NCBI GenBank assembly: GCA_966211955.1
Contig: CBIHOF010000002.1
Location: forward strand, 124,001 to 188,000
Source of the DNA: Albitalea sp966211955
Lineage (GTDB): Bacteria; Pseudomonadota; Gammaproteobacteria; Burkholderiales; Burkholderiaceae_C
Reading direction: 5' to 3'
Length of the DNA: 64,000 bases
The stretch's first letter is position 1. Each line of letters opens with the position of its first letter. The notes under the pieces are model-generated. The model saw only the letters and a program-made list of their open reading frames with translations. It searched no databases and was not told where the DNA came from. Positions 48,499 to 57,272 of the stretch are shown here, in pieces. The translations under genes were made by a program, and so were the position numbers.

Positions 48499-49158
48499 TC
48501 AATCCCGATCCGGCGCCCCCAGCGGAAAGTAGGCGCGGTAAGGCCTGGCCTCATCCACCGCCCGCGCGAACGACGGCCGCTTGAGCAGTCGCCCACGATA
48601 GGCAATCACGTTTGCATGCACAGGATCGATGGCATGCGTCCAATCCGCATAGAACAGGAACGGCGCCGCGGCGCAGTCGGCGAGGCTGAAACTGTCGCCT
48701 GCGGCCCACTCGCGGTTCGCCATCACGCCGTCGAGCCACGCATAGGCGGTCTCGAGCATTTCCCGGGCGCGCTGAACGCCGTACGAGTCGTGCGTTCCTT
48801 CGGGCCGCAATGCATCGAACACGACGGTCTGCTGTGGCGTGGAGATGTAGTTGTCGAAGAAGCGATCCATCATCCGCACCTCGATCGCGGCGTCCGAGTC
48901 ATCGGGAATCAGCCGCACGGGCCCCGGTCGGTGTACCTGGAGGTATTCGATGATGCAGGTCGCCTCGATGATGGTGCGATCGCCGTCCACGAGCATCGGG
49001 AATCGCTTGATCGGCCACCGCCTCGCCCACTCCTTCGTGGCCTCGCAATCGGGGCCTTCCAGCGGCATCGGCTCGAACGGCGTCGCGTTCTCATACAGCG
49101 CGACCAGCGCCTTCTGGCTGTAGGACGAGAAGGGGTGGAAGTAGAGTTGGAGCGGCAT
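48499..49158 (-). CDS. Glutathione S-transferase family protein
   Basis: 219 residues. The thioredoxin-like N-domain reads 'LQLYFHPFSSYSQKALVALYE' with the Ser region at 'FSSYSQK', cis-Pro in 'RFPMLVDGD' and 'IIEATCIIEYL' for glutathione contact. The helical C-domain has 'AGDSFSLADCAAAPFLFYADW', the N-capping box of GSTs. Probably a detoxification or redox enzyme of the cytosol. Confidence 0.92.
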   Translation of the reverse strand: MPLQLYFHPFSSYSQKALVALYENATPFEPMPLEGPDCEATKEWARRWPIKRFPMLVDGDRTIIEATCIIEYLQVHRPGPVRLIPDDSDAAIEVRMMDRFFDNYISTPQQTVVFDALRPEGTHDSYGVQRAREMLETAYAWLDGVMANREWAAGDSFSLADCAAAPFLFYADWTHAIDPVHANVIAYRGRLLKRPSFARAVDEARPYRAYFPLGAPDRD

Positions 49159-49391
49159 GGCGAAAGTGTCCTTCAATCGGGGCGCCGCGGAAGGGTCTTG
49201 GCGAACGAAGGCGGCCCAGATGGTCATGGTGGGTGGCTGTGGTGCGCGGGGGTGTCCTGAATCCACGACGATCGGCCGCGCGCCGGATCGACACGCCTTC
49301 ACTGGTACAAACCCGAGCCTTGCTCGACAGGCATGTGGGCGCCGCCGGCCACTCGTGCGAGTGCGCGGCCACGAGCTCCCACTGCAGTGCG

Positions 49392-51314
49392 TCAGGCGCG
49401 CTTGGCCGCCGGCGCGTGTGGCGTTATCTCCGCGCTCTCCACCCGATTTCGCCCTGCCGCCTTCGCGCGGTACAGCAACTCGTCCGCCCTGCGGTACAGC
49501 GCCTGCTCGTCGGTCTCGGACAAGGCCACGCCGCCGCACCACGCGAGGCCGAAGGATGCGCTCACGATGCCCGCCTCGTTCGCATCGTGCCGGATGCCCA
49601 GCGATTCGATCACGCGACGCAGCTCGTCGACGAAGCCGTGCAGCTGCCTCAAGTCCCGCGATGTGACGAGCACCGCGAACTCCTCGCCACCGATGCGGAA
49701 AAGCCGATCCACCGAACGCTTGAGCTGCTTGTTCACCGCCGCACTCACGCGGCGCAGCACCTCGTCTCCGGCGGGGTGGCCGAAGCGGTCGTTGTAGCCC
49801 TTGAAGTGGTCGAGGTCGAACAGGCACAACCCGATGGCTTCGCCCGAGCGACGCGCCTGTGCGAGCCGCTCGGCGAGCTGGTCCTGGAAGTGGCGGCGGT
49901 TGAAAGCCCCGGTCAGCTCGTCGGTGATGGCCAGCGCGGTGAGCCGCTGGTTGGCGGTCTCGAGTTCCTGGGTGCGCTCCTGCACGAGGCGGCCGAGCTG
50001 GCTGTTGAGCAGTGCCTGTGCCTCGCGCGCGTCCTGTTCGGCTTTCAGTTTCCCGGCCTTGATGCGGTTCACGCCGTCTGCAAGCGCGAGGCCGATGAAC
50101 AAGGCCTCGAGCACGGATCCGATGGCCACGCCATAGGCGAACAGCGGATGGTCGGGCAGCGCCGATTCGAGCCGCAGCCGCTCGGCGAGCAGGCCCAGCA
50201 GCATGCAGCCGCTGCCCGCGAGAAAGTAGCGCGTGTGCCGCAAGCCCGAGCGCCACGCCCACACGCTGATGCCCATCGCAAAGATGACGCTCGCCAGCGT
50301 CGCGGGCATGGCGAGCTTGAGCGTGCCGCTGTAGGAGCCCGCCAGCGCCATCGGCAGCGGCACCGCGTTCATCAGCACCACTGCGCGGCACAACCAGAGC
50401 AGCCGCGGACGCGGTGCGAGCTGGCTGCGCAGGTTGGACATCAGCATCACGCCGAACAGCACCACGCTCATCGAATAGCTGAGCAGCAGGCCCTGGTTGA
50501 TCCAGTCGGGTGGCAGCAGCTCGTGCAGGTACTGCGACGCATGGCCTTCGAAGGCGAAGCGCGTCGCGAACAGGCTGGCCAGGTAGCCCACGTACCAGAC
50601 GAAGGACGCATCGCGCGTGCTGCCCAGGAGGCACAAGTGATACGCGAGCAGGATGAGCAGCGCGCCATAGTAGAGACCGCACATCAGCGTGTGGCGCTGC
50701 ACCTCCTGCTGGAATCCCTGCTCGTCCACGAGCGCCATCGTCAGCAGGCCGAAGTAGCCGTCCTTGGAGTCGAGGCGCACGAGCACGTCCACCGTCTCGC
50801 CGGCGGCGAGTGTCAGCGCAAAGGCAAAGCCGTGATAGGCCACCGCACGCGTGGCGAAGGGCAGGCGATCGCCGGTGTGCCACGACTCGGCCAGGTGGCC
50901 CGCGCGCAGCACCTGCAGCCGCACGTCGTCCAGCCGCGGGTTCTGCAGTTCGAGCAGGCGCGTCGCGCTGGTGGCCTGTGTGTTGACGAGGCGCAGCTTG
51001 AGCCACCACGCGGAGCGTGAGTACGCGAGGTTGAGTGCGCCGCCGTCGCTTGGCGTCCAGTGTGCGGATGCCTCGAGCACGCCCGCCAGGTCGAGCTGAT
51101 GGCCCGGGTCTTCGAGCAACTCATAGCCGGCAGCGACGTTCATGCGGCTGCCCGCGGCCGGAAGGGCGAGCGCATCCGCTGCGGACTGTGCCGGCGCTGC
51201 GCACGCCACCATCAGCAGCAACGCGGCGACGCCCCGCCAAGCCTGCGGCGAACATGCGGCGAAGAAGCGAAGAAGAGCGGCGAAGCGGATGTGGGCGGGC
51301 ACGGTGTCGGGCAT
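49392..51314 (-). CDS. 7TMR-DISM diguanylate cyclase
   Basis: 640 residues. A signal-type helix, a periplasmic 7TMR-DISMED2 jelly-roll (about 50-200), seven membrane helices (about 205-420), a coiled coil ('AEQDAREAQALLNSQLGRLVQERTQELETAN') and a GGDEF domain. The active site is 'IGGEEFAVL', with 'FDLDHFKGYNDRFGHPAGDEVL' upstream. 'RSVD' five residues before GGEEF is an intact RxxD inhibitory site, so the enzyme should be feedback-inhibited by c-di-GMP. It makes c-di-GMP in response to a periplasmic ligand, probably a carbohydrate (inference). Confidence 0.93.
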   Translation of the reverse strand: MPDTVPAHIRFAALLRFFAACSPQAWRGVAALLLMVACAAPAQSAADALALPAAGSRMNVAAGYELLEDPGHQLDLAGVLEASAHWTPSDGGALNLAYSRSAWWLKLRLVNTQATSATRLLELQNPRLDDVRLQVLRAGHLAESWHTGDRLPFATRAVAYHGFAFALTLAAGETVDVLVRLDSKDGYFGLLTMALVDEQGFQQEVQRHTLMCGLYYGALLILLAYHLCLLGSTRDASFVWYVGYLASLFATRFAFEGHASQYLHELLPPDWINQGLLLSYSMSVVLFGVMLMSNLRSQLAPRPRLLWLCRAVVLMNAVPLPMALAGSYSGTLKLAMPATLASVIFAMGISVWAWRSGLRHTRYFLAGSGCMLLGLLAERLRLESALPDHPLFAYGVAIGSVLEALFIGLALADGVNRIKAGKLKAEQDAREAQALLNSQLGRLVQERTQELETANQRLTALAITDELTGAFNRRHFQDQLAERLAQARRSGEAIGLCLFDLDHFKGYNDRFGHPAGDEVLRRVSAAVNKQLKRSVDRLFRIGGEEFAVLVTSRDLRQLHGFVDELRRVIESLGIRHDANEAGIVSASFGLAWCGGVALSETDEQALYRRADELLYRAKAAGRNRVESAEITPHAPAAKRA

Positions 51315-51439
51315 GGCGATGCCACTGCGTGTATCGGCAGCGTGCGTAGAAACTTGACGGCCGGCGCCCCATGCCGACCGCTGTTGCGGTCGATCGTGAA
51401 GAACTCCCGCGTCGAGGAGGCTGATTCGACGGTTGCTTC

Positions 51440-52402
51440 TTACGCCGCGTCGAACCGCCCATGCGGCCGTGCGAGGTAGAACCACTCCTGGCCCGCCTCG
51501 GCCGATGGATTCGGGAAAACGATGCGACCCTCCGTCTGCGCGCGCACCACGGTGCCGTCATGCCGCGTGCCGATGATCTCGCCTTCGCTGACCGCGTCGA
51601 AGCTGGCCCACGGTCGGCTGAAGCGATCGTCGGCATGCACCTTGTCCACCACCTCGAAGAGATGCAAGGCTTCGACGTCGGTGGCGGGCGTAGGTGGCGC
51701 AGCGTCGATCAGGCGCAGGTGGGCCAGGGTGTTGAGGATGGCGCGGTAGGCGACTTCCGGCGCACGCGGGTCGTCGTGCTGGCCGCATTCGAGCGTGAAG
51801 CCCCAGCCGCCCACGCGACGCATGTACTCGGTGGTGCCCACGCCGTAGTCCGGGTCGAGATCGACCTTGGCCGACGCGTCGGCGGCGTGTTGCGCGATGC
51901 GGCGTTGCACGCCGGCGGCATAAGTTTCGAGCCAACCGTCCAGGATGCGGCGCACGCCCAGCCGCACGGCCAGGGCTTCTTCCTGCGCCGCGTGCGCAAA
52001 AGCCTGCAGCGGCCCGTCGTTGTTCCCGGGGCCCACCATCGCGAAGGGTGCGCCCGGGGTGTGGAAGGAGTGCAGGTCCAGCAACACCTCGTGGCGCGCC
52101 AGCAGCGGGCACAGCCAGTTGGCGATGTGATCCTCGAACTCACGCGGATCGGCGGTGGGTACGAGCTTGCGGTTGAGGTTGCGGTCGCCCTGTCGCTCGC
52201 GGCGCTCGTAGGCCAGCGGGTTTGTCACCGGCACGAAGGTGACTTCGCCGGCGATGATGGCCAGTCTGCCTTGCGCGATGTCGTCGAGCACCCGACGGAT
52301 GGCGACCGTGCCGCAGGTTTCGTTGCCGTGCACGGCGCCCGTCACGATGAGCCGGGGGCCTGGCGTGGGCGACGCAAAGTGGATGGATTCGAAAGCGCGC
52401 AT
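51440..52402 (-). CDS. Succinylglutamate desuccinylase/aspartoacylase family zinc hydrolase
   Basis: 320 residues of the M14-like AstE/AspA family. The zinc ligands are in 'VTGAVHGNETCGTVAIRR' (HxxE) and 'VLLDLHSFHTPG' (His), and the catalytic Glu is in 'GFTLECGQHDDP'. Too general to name a substrate: N-acyl amino acids or amidated peptides are typical. GGAG lies ahead of ATG 52402, five bases after the stop of the D,D-dipeptidase gene, so the two are one operon, perhaps for recycling of peptide or N-acyl amino acid material. Confidence 0.88.
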   Translation of the reverse strand: MRAFESIHFASPTPGPRLIVTGAVHGNETCGTVAIRRVLDDIAQGRLAIIAGEVTFVPVTNPLAYERRERQGDRNLNRKLVPTADPREFEDHIANWLCPLLARHEVLLDLHSFHTPGAPFAMVGPGNNDGPLQAFAHAAQEEALAVRLGVRRILDGWLETYAAGVQRRIAQHAADASAKVDLDPDYGVGTTEYMRRVGGWGFTLECGQHDDPRAPEVAYRAILNTLAHLRLIDAAPPTPATDVEALHLFEVVDKVHADDRFSRPWASFDAVSEGEIIGTRHDGTVVRAQTEGRIVFPNPSAEAGQEWFYLARPHGRFDAA

Positions 52403-52407
52403 GCCAT

Positions 52408-53007
52408 TCACTCCACGCGGATGAAATGCTGCCGCACGTGCTGGCGGTCGAGCATGTCGAAGTGCCACCACTCGTTGTCGATGCCATTGAAGCCGCCGGC
52501 CGTCATCGCACCACGCAAGAGCTCGCGGTGGGCGATGTGCTGCGCGGTCAGCTCGCCGCGGGCCAGGTGTTGCGCTTCCAGCTTCGGGTGCGAGCGTTCG
52601 TTCATCTCGTCGAAGCCGGTGCCCATGTCGAGCTCGCGCCCGTCGGGGCCGAGGAGCGTCACGTCCAGCGCCATGCCGAAGGAATGGATGGAGCCGCGTG
52701 CCGGGTCGGCGACGTACTGGCGCAGGCCGCTGCCGTCCAGGAAATCCCACAGCTCGATCTGCACCCGGTGCGGCCGAAGTGCGTCAAGGATCAGCAGCCG
52801 ATGCCCAGGCGCTTGCCTCGCGAGTTGCGCGGCGGCGCTCGCCAGCCCATCGCCCGCCAAGCGGTGCACCCAGGCGCAGTCCAGCTCGCGGTAGAGATCG
52901 CGGCCGACGAAGTTTCTCGGGCCGGCATAGCGCAGGTCCACCGCGAGTTCGGGCATGGCCGCGAGCCGGCGAAAGTCAGGGTGAGGGGCGATGTCCTCGC
53001 AGCGCAT
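52408..53007 (-). CDS. ddpX: D-alanyl-D-alanine dipeptidase (VanX/DdpX family)
   Basis: 199 residues of M15D type. 'LAVDLRYAGPRNFVGRDLY' at the N-terminus, 'LILDALRPHRVQIELWDF', the zinc motif SxHxxGxAxD in 'SIHSFGMALDVTL', 'MGTGFDEM' and the catalytic 'EWWHFD' are all present. It hydrolyses D-Ala-D-Ala; outside vancomycin loci such enzymes recycle murein dipeptide as a nutrient, and no vanHA-like genes occur here. No good ribosome site is seen before ATG 53007. Confidence 0.93.
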   Translation of the reverse strand: MRCEDIAPHPDFRRLAAMPELAVDLRYAGPRNFVGRDLYRELDCAWVHRLAGDGLASAAAQLARQAPGHRLLILDALRPHRVQIELWDFLDGSGLRQYVADPARGSIHSFGMALDVTLLGPDGRELDMGTGFDEMNERSHPKLEAQHLARGELTAQHIAHRELLRGAMTAGGFNGIDNEWWHFDMLDRQHVRQHFIRVE

Positions 53008-53074
53008 CGATTGGATCTGAGCAGGGAATTCTCCAAGGATACGACCTTCGCCGGGTCGGCCATTGCCGAGCAGG

Positions 53075-54571
53075 TCATCGCGGGGTCATCGCCGGCGCCT
53101 GTGCGACTCGCGGCTCCCAGAGCTGCGCATACGCGGCGGACTGCTGCAGCAAGCCGTCGGCCATGAGGCGTCGGTCATCGTCGTCTGGCACCCTCACCGA
53201 CCCCGCGAACCCCGAGGTTCCGAGCGCGAGACGACCGTCGTCCGACGCGATGCCGATGAAGTCGAGCAAGGTGGGCAGCATGTCGAAGTGCACGATGTCG
53301 TCGCGGTTCTTGACGGGCGCCTGCTTCGCGAAGAAGGCATTGAATACGTGGCGATTGGGCGCGTCCTGCAGGCGGTCCCACAGCGTATTGCGCATCGCAA
53401 GGTGGTCGCCCAGCACGACGACGTTGGTGTCCTCGTCGAAACCTTCGTCGTGGACAAAGCGCACGAAATCGGCGATCTGCGCGGCCGAGCATCCGATGAT
53501 CTCGTCCAGCGCGTTCACGCCCAGGGCCTTGCATTGCGCCGACACCTGGCCGGACGGCAGGTGCGTGTCCACCGTCAGCACGACGAGGTTGAAGGGCCGG
53601 TGCGCCGCGTGCAGTTCGCGCAGCTTGTCTTTGGCGTTGGCGAAGAGGTCGTCGTCGTGCAGGCCCCAGCCGCTGAAGCGCTGGTCCGGAATACCGGCGC
53701 GGTGCCATTCGCGTCGGCCATAGGCCTCGTCATAGTGGTGATCGCGCAGGAAGGTGCCCTTGCCCGAATAGGTGAGCGAGGCGCCGCCCATGAACACATT
53801 GCGGTAGCCGGCCGAATGGAGCAGGTCGCTCAGGCAGGTGGCACCGGCGAGGAAGTGCGGCAGCTGCTCGCCCTGGTTTGCGCTGTCCAGCAGGCTCACC
53901 ATCTTGAACGGCACGCCGCACTGCGTGGACACGATGGCCGCCATCGTCCACCCGGTCCCGGGCATCTGCTGGTAGCGCGAGAACGACACGCCGCCCAGGT
54001 CGGTGAGCGGCTGCAGAAGGTTGCGATGGAACAGGTGCGGCTCGGCGTAGGTCGTCTCCAGGCTTTCGCCATAGACCAGCACGAGATTCTTGGTGCGGGG
54101 GGCGGCGTGCAAGGCAGCAGTGGTCGGTGCGACATAGTGCGAAGCAAAGTAGTTGCTGCGCTTGAACGATTCGAGGAACTCGATGGCATTGACGGACGCG
54201 GCGAAGGTGCAGCCACCGGCCAGCGCCGCGATCCAGGGCAGACGATGCGCCGGCCAGCGCAGCACGGCTGGCAGCACTGCGGCCTGAGCTTCGGCGGGCC
54301 GCCTCAAGCGGGCATCCATCCATGTGGCCAACCCCGCGAAGAGCAGCGGGTAGGCGAGCACATGCTCGATGAAGCTGTCGACAAGACCCGGATCGACGCT
54401 GTCGCGCGCGGCGGCGAAGCGCCAGTGCAGCAGCACCTGCTCCATGCTCACGTGCCCGAATGTCGTGTGCAGCCACCACGCGCCTGCGATCGAGATGACG
54501 CCCAGCGCGTAGGCCGCAAAGCGAACGCACAAGCCGCCCCACGGCTTTGCCGTGACTTTGGCAATTCGCAT
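53075..54571 (-). CDS. opgB: OpgB-like phosphoglycerol transferase (sulfatase superfamily)
   Basis: 498 residues: three to four N-terminal membrane segments, then a periplasmic alkaline-phosphatase-superfamily domain. 'NLVLVYGESLETTY' carries the metal-binding Glu; 'QMPGTGWTMAAIVSTQCGVPF' holds the nucleophile Thr region as in phosphoglycerol transferase I (MdoB/OpgB). 'FMGGASLTYSGKGTFLRDH', 'LTVDTHLPSG' and 'VVVLGDHLAMRNTLWDRL' also resemble that enzyme. It would transfer phosphoglycerol from phosphatidylglycerol to periplasmic glucans, which fits opgGH elsewhere in the window. It lacks the long C-terminal part of the E. coli protein. Confidence 0.85.
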   Translation of the reverse strand: MRIAKVTAKPWGGLCVRFAAYALGVISIAGAWWLHTTFGHVSMEQVLLHWRFAAARDSVDPGLVDSFIEHVLAYPLLFAGLATWMDARLRRPAEAQAAVLPAVLRWPAHRLPWIAALAGGCTFAASVNAIEFLESFKRSNYFASHYVAPTTAALHAAPRTKNLVLVYGESLETTYAEPHLFHRNLLQPLTDLGGVSFSRYQQMPGTGWTMAAIVSTQCGVPFKMVSLLDSANQGEQLPHFLAGATCLSDLLHSAGYRNVFMGGASLTYSGKGTFLRDHHYDEAYGRREWHRAGIPDQRFSGWGLHDDDLFANAKDKLRELHAAHRPFNLVVLTVDTHLPSGQVSAQCKALGVNALDEIIGCSAAQIADFVRFVHDEGFDEDTNVVVLGDHLAMRNTLWDRLQDAPNRHVFNAFFAKQAPVKNRDDIVHFDMLPTLLDFIGIASDDGRLALGTSGFAGSVRVPDDDDRRLMADGLLQQSAAYAQLWEPRVAQAPAMTPR

Positions 54572-54864
54572 GAATGAACCCCCGATTCCCTGATGATCTT
54601 TTCTGGTGACGGCAGGCGAAGCTGCCGTTCGCCATGTGAGTATCGCCTTCTCTTGGGCTGATGCCAGCCTATCGTGCCGCCTGCTCGCGTGGCTCTCCGT
54701 TCATCCTCCAGGCAGCACCGGCGATCCGAGAGGTGCCTTCTTCAGGCCTTCCGACACGTTCGCTGGCCTGCGCTTGGCTTCCTGCCTGTCGCGTTTGGCG
54801 TTTGCACCGAGCCCGCGGCGCCCACCGCCGGTGACAATCACCCTGGGTGGACACAGGGGGATGG

Positions 54865-55629
54865 ATGAAAGGGACAAGACGCATGGCAGCAGGCACGTGG
54901 ATGCCGCCTGGCACAGCCTGGGCCGTGGGCGCGGCGGGGTTGCTTGTGGCGACGCTCGCGCAAGCACAGAGCAGCGCATGCGAGACGCTCAAGGCGACGC
55001 TCGCAGCGCGGATCGAATCCACTGGCGTGCGTGGCTACGCCATGGATGTGCTGCCAGGACGCACGCCGGTGCCCTCGGGCGCGAAGGTCATCGGCAACTG
55101 CGATGGCGGGGCGTTCAAGGTGGTGTATTGGCGGTGGGCGTCGGCTCGCAAGGTGCCGGCGGTGGGGGAAGACGCGAAGGTGGCTGCACAGGCGCCAGCA
55201 TCAGCCGCTGCGAGCGTGGCCGTGCCGAAGGTGCCTGCGGTGGTCGCGCCAAGTGCCAAGACCCAACCGGTCGCCGCGCCGATGGTCGTCGCTGTGCCGG
55301 TGCCGGCACCGGTTGCGCCCAATGCATCCGCATCGGCCACCAGCAAGCCCGAACCGGCGATCGCACCGGCCACGGCGACATCCACGAGCAGCCTCTCCGC
55401 GGTGCCTGTTGTCGATGAGCGGGTGGCTGTCTCTGCGCAGCCCGCGCCCGTCGAATCGCCAGACGGCGAGAAGCTGCCGTTCAGCCACAGGGCCACCGCG
55501 TTCGTCACCGCTCACTGGCCATGGGTGAGTGCGGCACTGCTCGTGCCGCTCGCGTTGTGGCTGTGGGCATGGCGCGCGCATCGCAATGCCTATGACGAGG
55601 CGGGACTGCCTCGTGGCCCCAAGCTCTGA
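54865..55629 (+). CDS. DUF1161 protein with Ala/Pro linker and C-terminal membrane helix
   Basis: 254 residues. After a signal-like helix ('AAGLLVATLAQAQ') comes a DUF1161 domain: 'ACETLKATLAARIESTGVRGYAMDVL' and 'GAKVIGNCDGGAFKVVYWRW', with two conserved cysteines. Then about 110 residues of Ala/Pro/Val-rich linker and a final membrane helix ('WPWVSAALLVPLALWLWAW') with a short basic tail. Ordinary DUF1161 proteins are only ~80 residues, so the extension is unusual. GGGGGA before ATG 54865 sets the start. Function unknown; the domain would face the periplasm. Confidence 0.8.
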   Translation: MKGTRRMAAGTWMPPGTAWAVGAAGLLVATLAQAQSSACETLKATLAARIESTGVRGYAMDVLPGRTPVPSGAKVIGNCDGGAFKVVYWRWASARKVPAVGEDAKVAAQAPASAAASVAVPKVPAVVAPSAKTQPVAAPMVVAVPVPAPVAPNASASATSKPEPAIAPATATSTSSLSAVPVVDERVAVSAQPAPVESPDGEKLPFSHRATAFVTAHWPWVSAALLVPLALWLWAWRAHRNAYDEAGLPRGPKL

Positions 55630-55647
55630 GAGGCTGAGGCGCTGCCG

Positions 55648-56472
55648 TCAAGCTTCCGGCCGCAGCCGACGCGCAAAGAAGGACAGGATCTCGTCACGCG
55701 CCGCGAGCGTGGGGTGGCCCGCCTCGTCCACGAGGTGCGCCGTGACGACGCTGTGCGGGCCGGCCACCACCTTGTCGAAGAAGGGCGGCGTGTCTGGGTT
55801 CGCGGCAGCGGCCGGCAGCACACGCGCGACGAATCGCGGCCCCAGCGCCTGCGCATAGGCGGCGAAGCGCTGGCCCGTGCAATAGCGGTCGCCTTCGAAG
55901 CGGTAGGCCATCACGCTCAGGTCCTCACATTCCATCCGCTCGCGCACGGCGGCGAGTTCATCGGGCGCGATGTGCAGGCCGCCCGGATCGTTCAAGGGCA
56001 GGGTCGGTTGAGTCAACACTGGCGCGAGCACTGATGGCTCCAGCATCATGGTGAGCGCGAAATTGCCGGTGAAGCACATGCCGATCGCGCCCACGCCCGG
56101 CCCGCCGCATTGCTCGTGCGCGAAGCGTGCGAGCGCACGCAGCCACTGCGTGACCGGGCTCGATTCATTGGCCGCGAACGCACGAAACTCCGCGCTGACG
56201 CAGGCGCGCTTGAACACTGCAATGCCTTCTTCCACCTGCGGCACCGCGCCATCGCGGCCGAACAGCGAAGGCATGTAGACGGTGAAGCCCGCGTCGCGCA
56301 CCCAGCGGGCGAAGCGCGCGACCTGGGGGCTGATGCCCGGCATCTCCGTCATCACGATCACGCCCGGCCCTTGGCCCATGACGTAGACCGGCTTGGGGAC
56401 GCCATCGAGCGTCAGCTCTCGACGCTGGAAGTCGTCAAGCGGGTCGTCTTCGGTGAGAGGGCGGGTCGGCAT
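55648..56472 (-). CDS. Dienelactone hydrolase family protein
   Basis: 274 residues. The alpha/beta-hydrolase core has the cysteine nucleophile in 'VGAIGMCFTGNFALTM' (GxCxxG), the typical dienelactone hydrolase sign, with 'GVIVMTEMPGISPQVARFARWVRDAGFTVYMPSLFG' at the start and a late acid and His in 'VVTAHLVDEAGHPTLAARDEI'. Natural substrate uncertain; no chloroaromatic pathway is nearby. GGAG lies about ten bases before ATG 56472. Confidence 0.88.
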   Translation of the reverse strand: MPTRPLTEDDPLDDFQRRELTLDGVPKPVYVMGQGPGVIVMTEMPGISPQVARFARWVRDAGFTVYMPSLFGRDGAVPQVEEGIAVFKRACVSAEFRAFAANESSPVTQWLRALARFAHEQCGGPGVGAIGMCFTGNFALTMMLEPSVLAPVLTQPTLPLNDPGGLHIAPDELAAVRERMECEDLSVMAYRFEGDRYCTGQRFAAYAQALGPRFVARVLPAAAANPDTPPFFDKVVAGPHSVVTAHLVDEAGHPTLAARDEILSFFARRLRPEA

Positions 56473-56579
56473 GCAAGTGGCTCCATGGGTTGGAAGCCAG
56501 TCTAGGGTCTGCATGCCGCGAGTCGAAGTGGCTGAAATGACTGATTTCAGGCGAATTCAGACAAGCCTGTTTCGCGCCA

Positions 56580-57272
56580 CTATTGCCGGCTCATCCAGTC
56601 CACCGTGAGCTGTGCCAGGCCGGCCAGCACCTGCGCATCGGTGCGGCCGCTCTTCACACGCACATGAAACGAGTGGTCGGCATCGTCGATCACCTCCAGG
56701 GTGGCCCGATCCTTCAGCGGCGCGATGACGTCTCGCAGCAGATCAAGCTCAGCGAGTTCATCACGCGTGCCTTGCAAGAAGAGCATGGGGCAGTGCACTT
56801 GCGCCAGGTGGGTTGCCCGCTCCACACCCGGCTTGCCCGCAGGGTGCAGCGGAAAGCCGACGAAGACGAGCCCTTTCACGCCTTCCATCGCAGACAAGGC
56901 CTGCGCTTGCGAGCTCATGCGCGCACCAAAGGACTTTCCGCCGGCGAAGATTGGCACGCCTGCCAGGCGTCGTTTGGCTTCATGCACGGCCGCCCTCACG
57001 GCCGCATGCGCCACGGCGGGCGTGTCAGGCCGCTTCGAGCCCCGCTCCATGTAGGGGAACTGGTAGCGAAGCGTTGCCACGCGTCGCACTGCCAACTCAT
57101 CCGCAAGACTGACCATGAACGGATGCGCCATGCCTGCGCCGGCACCATGGGCGAGCACCAGGCCGTGCTGAGCATCGGCCGGCGCGATCAGCAATGCCGA
57201 GACCGAGGTCTCTTCATCCAAAGTCAATCGAAGGGCTTGTTCGGGGGCTTCCATGGCGAGCACTGTAGCCAT
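56580..57272 (-). CDS. Alpha/beta hydrolase of the KANL3/Tex30-like family
   Basis: 230 residues. 'GLVLAHGAGAGMAHPFM' is the oxyanion segment, 'FAGGKSFGARMSSQAQA' the nucleophile elbow (GKSFG, Ser), 'LFLQGTRDELAEL' the acid loop and 'DADHSFHV' the histidine. This is the KANL3/Tex30 alpha/beta-hydrolase group, common in bacteria but of unknown substrate. ATG 57272 is used; ATG 57254 is an alternative. Confidence 0.87.
   Translation of the reverse strand: MATVLAMEAPEQALRLTLDEETSVSALLIAPADAQHGLVLAHGAGAGMAHPFMVSLADELAVRRVATLRYQFPYMERGSKRPDTPAVAHAAVRAAVHEAKRRLAGVPIFAGGKSFGARMSSQAQALSAMEGVKGLVFVGFPLHPAGKPGVERATHLAQVHCPMLFLQGTRDELAELDLLRDVIAPLKDRATLEVIDDADHSFHVRVKSGRTDAQVLAGLAQLTVDWMSRQ

Noticed and set aside
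52408..53007. Vancomycin resistance locus
   Set aside because: The VanX-like enzyme has no vanH, vanA or vanRS neighbours; a nutritional or recycling role is more likely.
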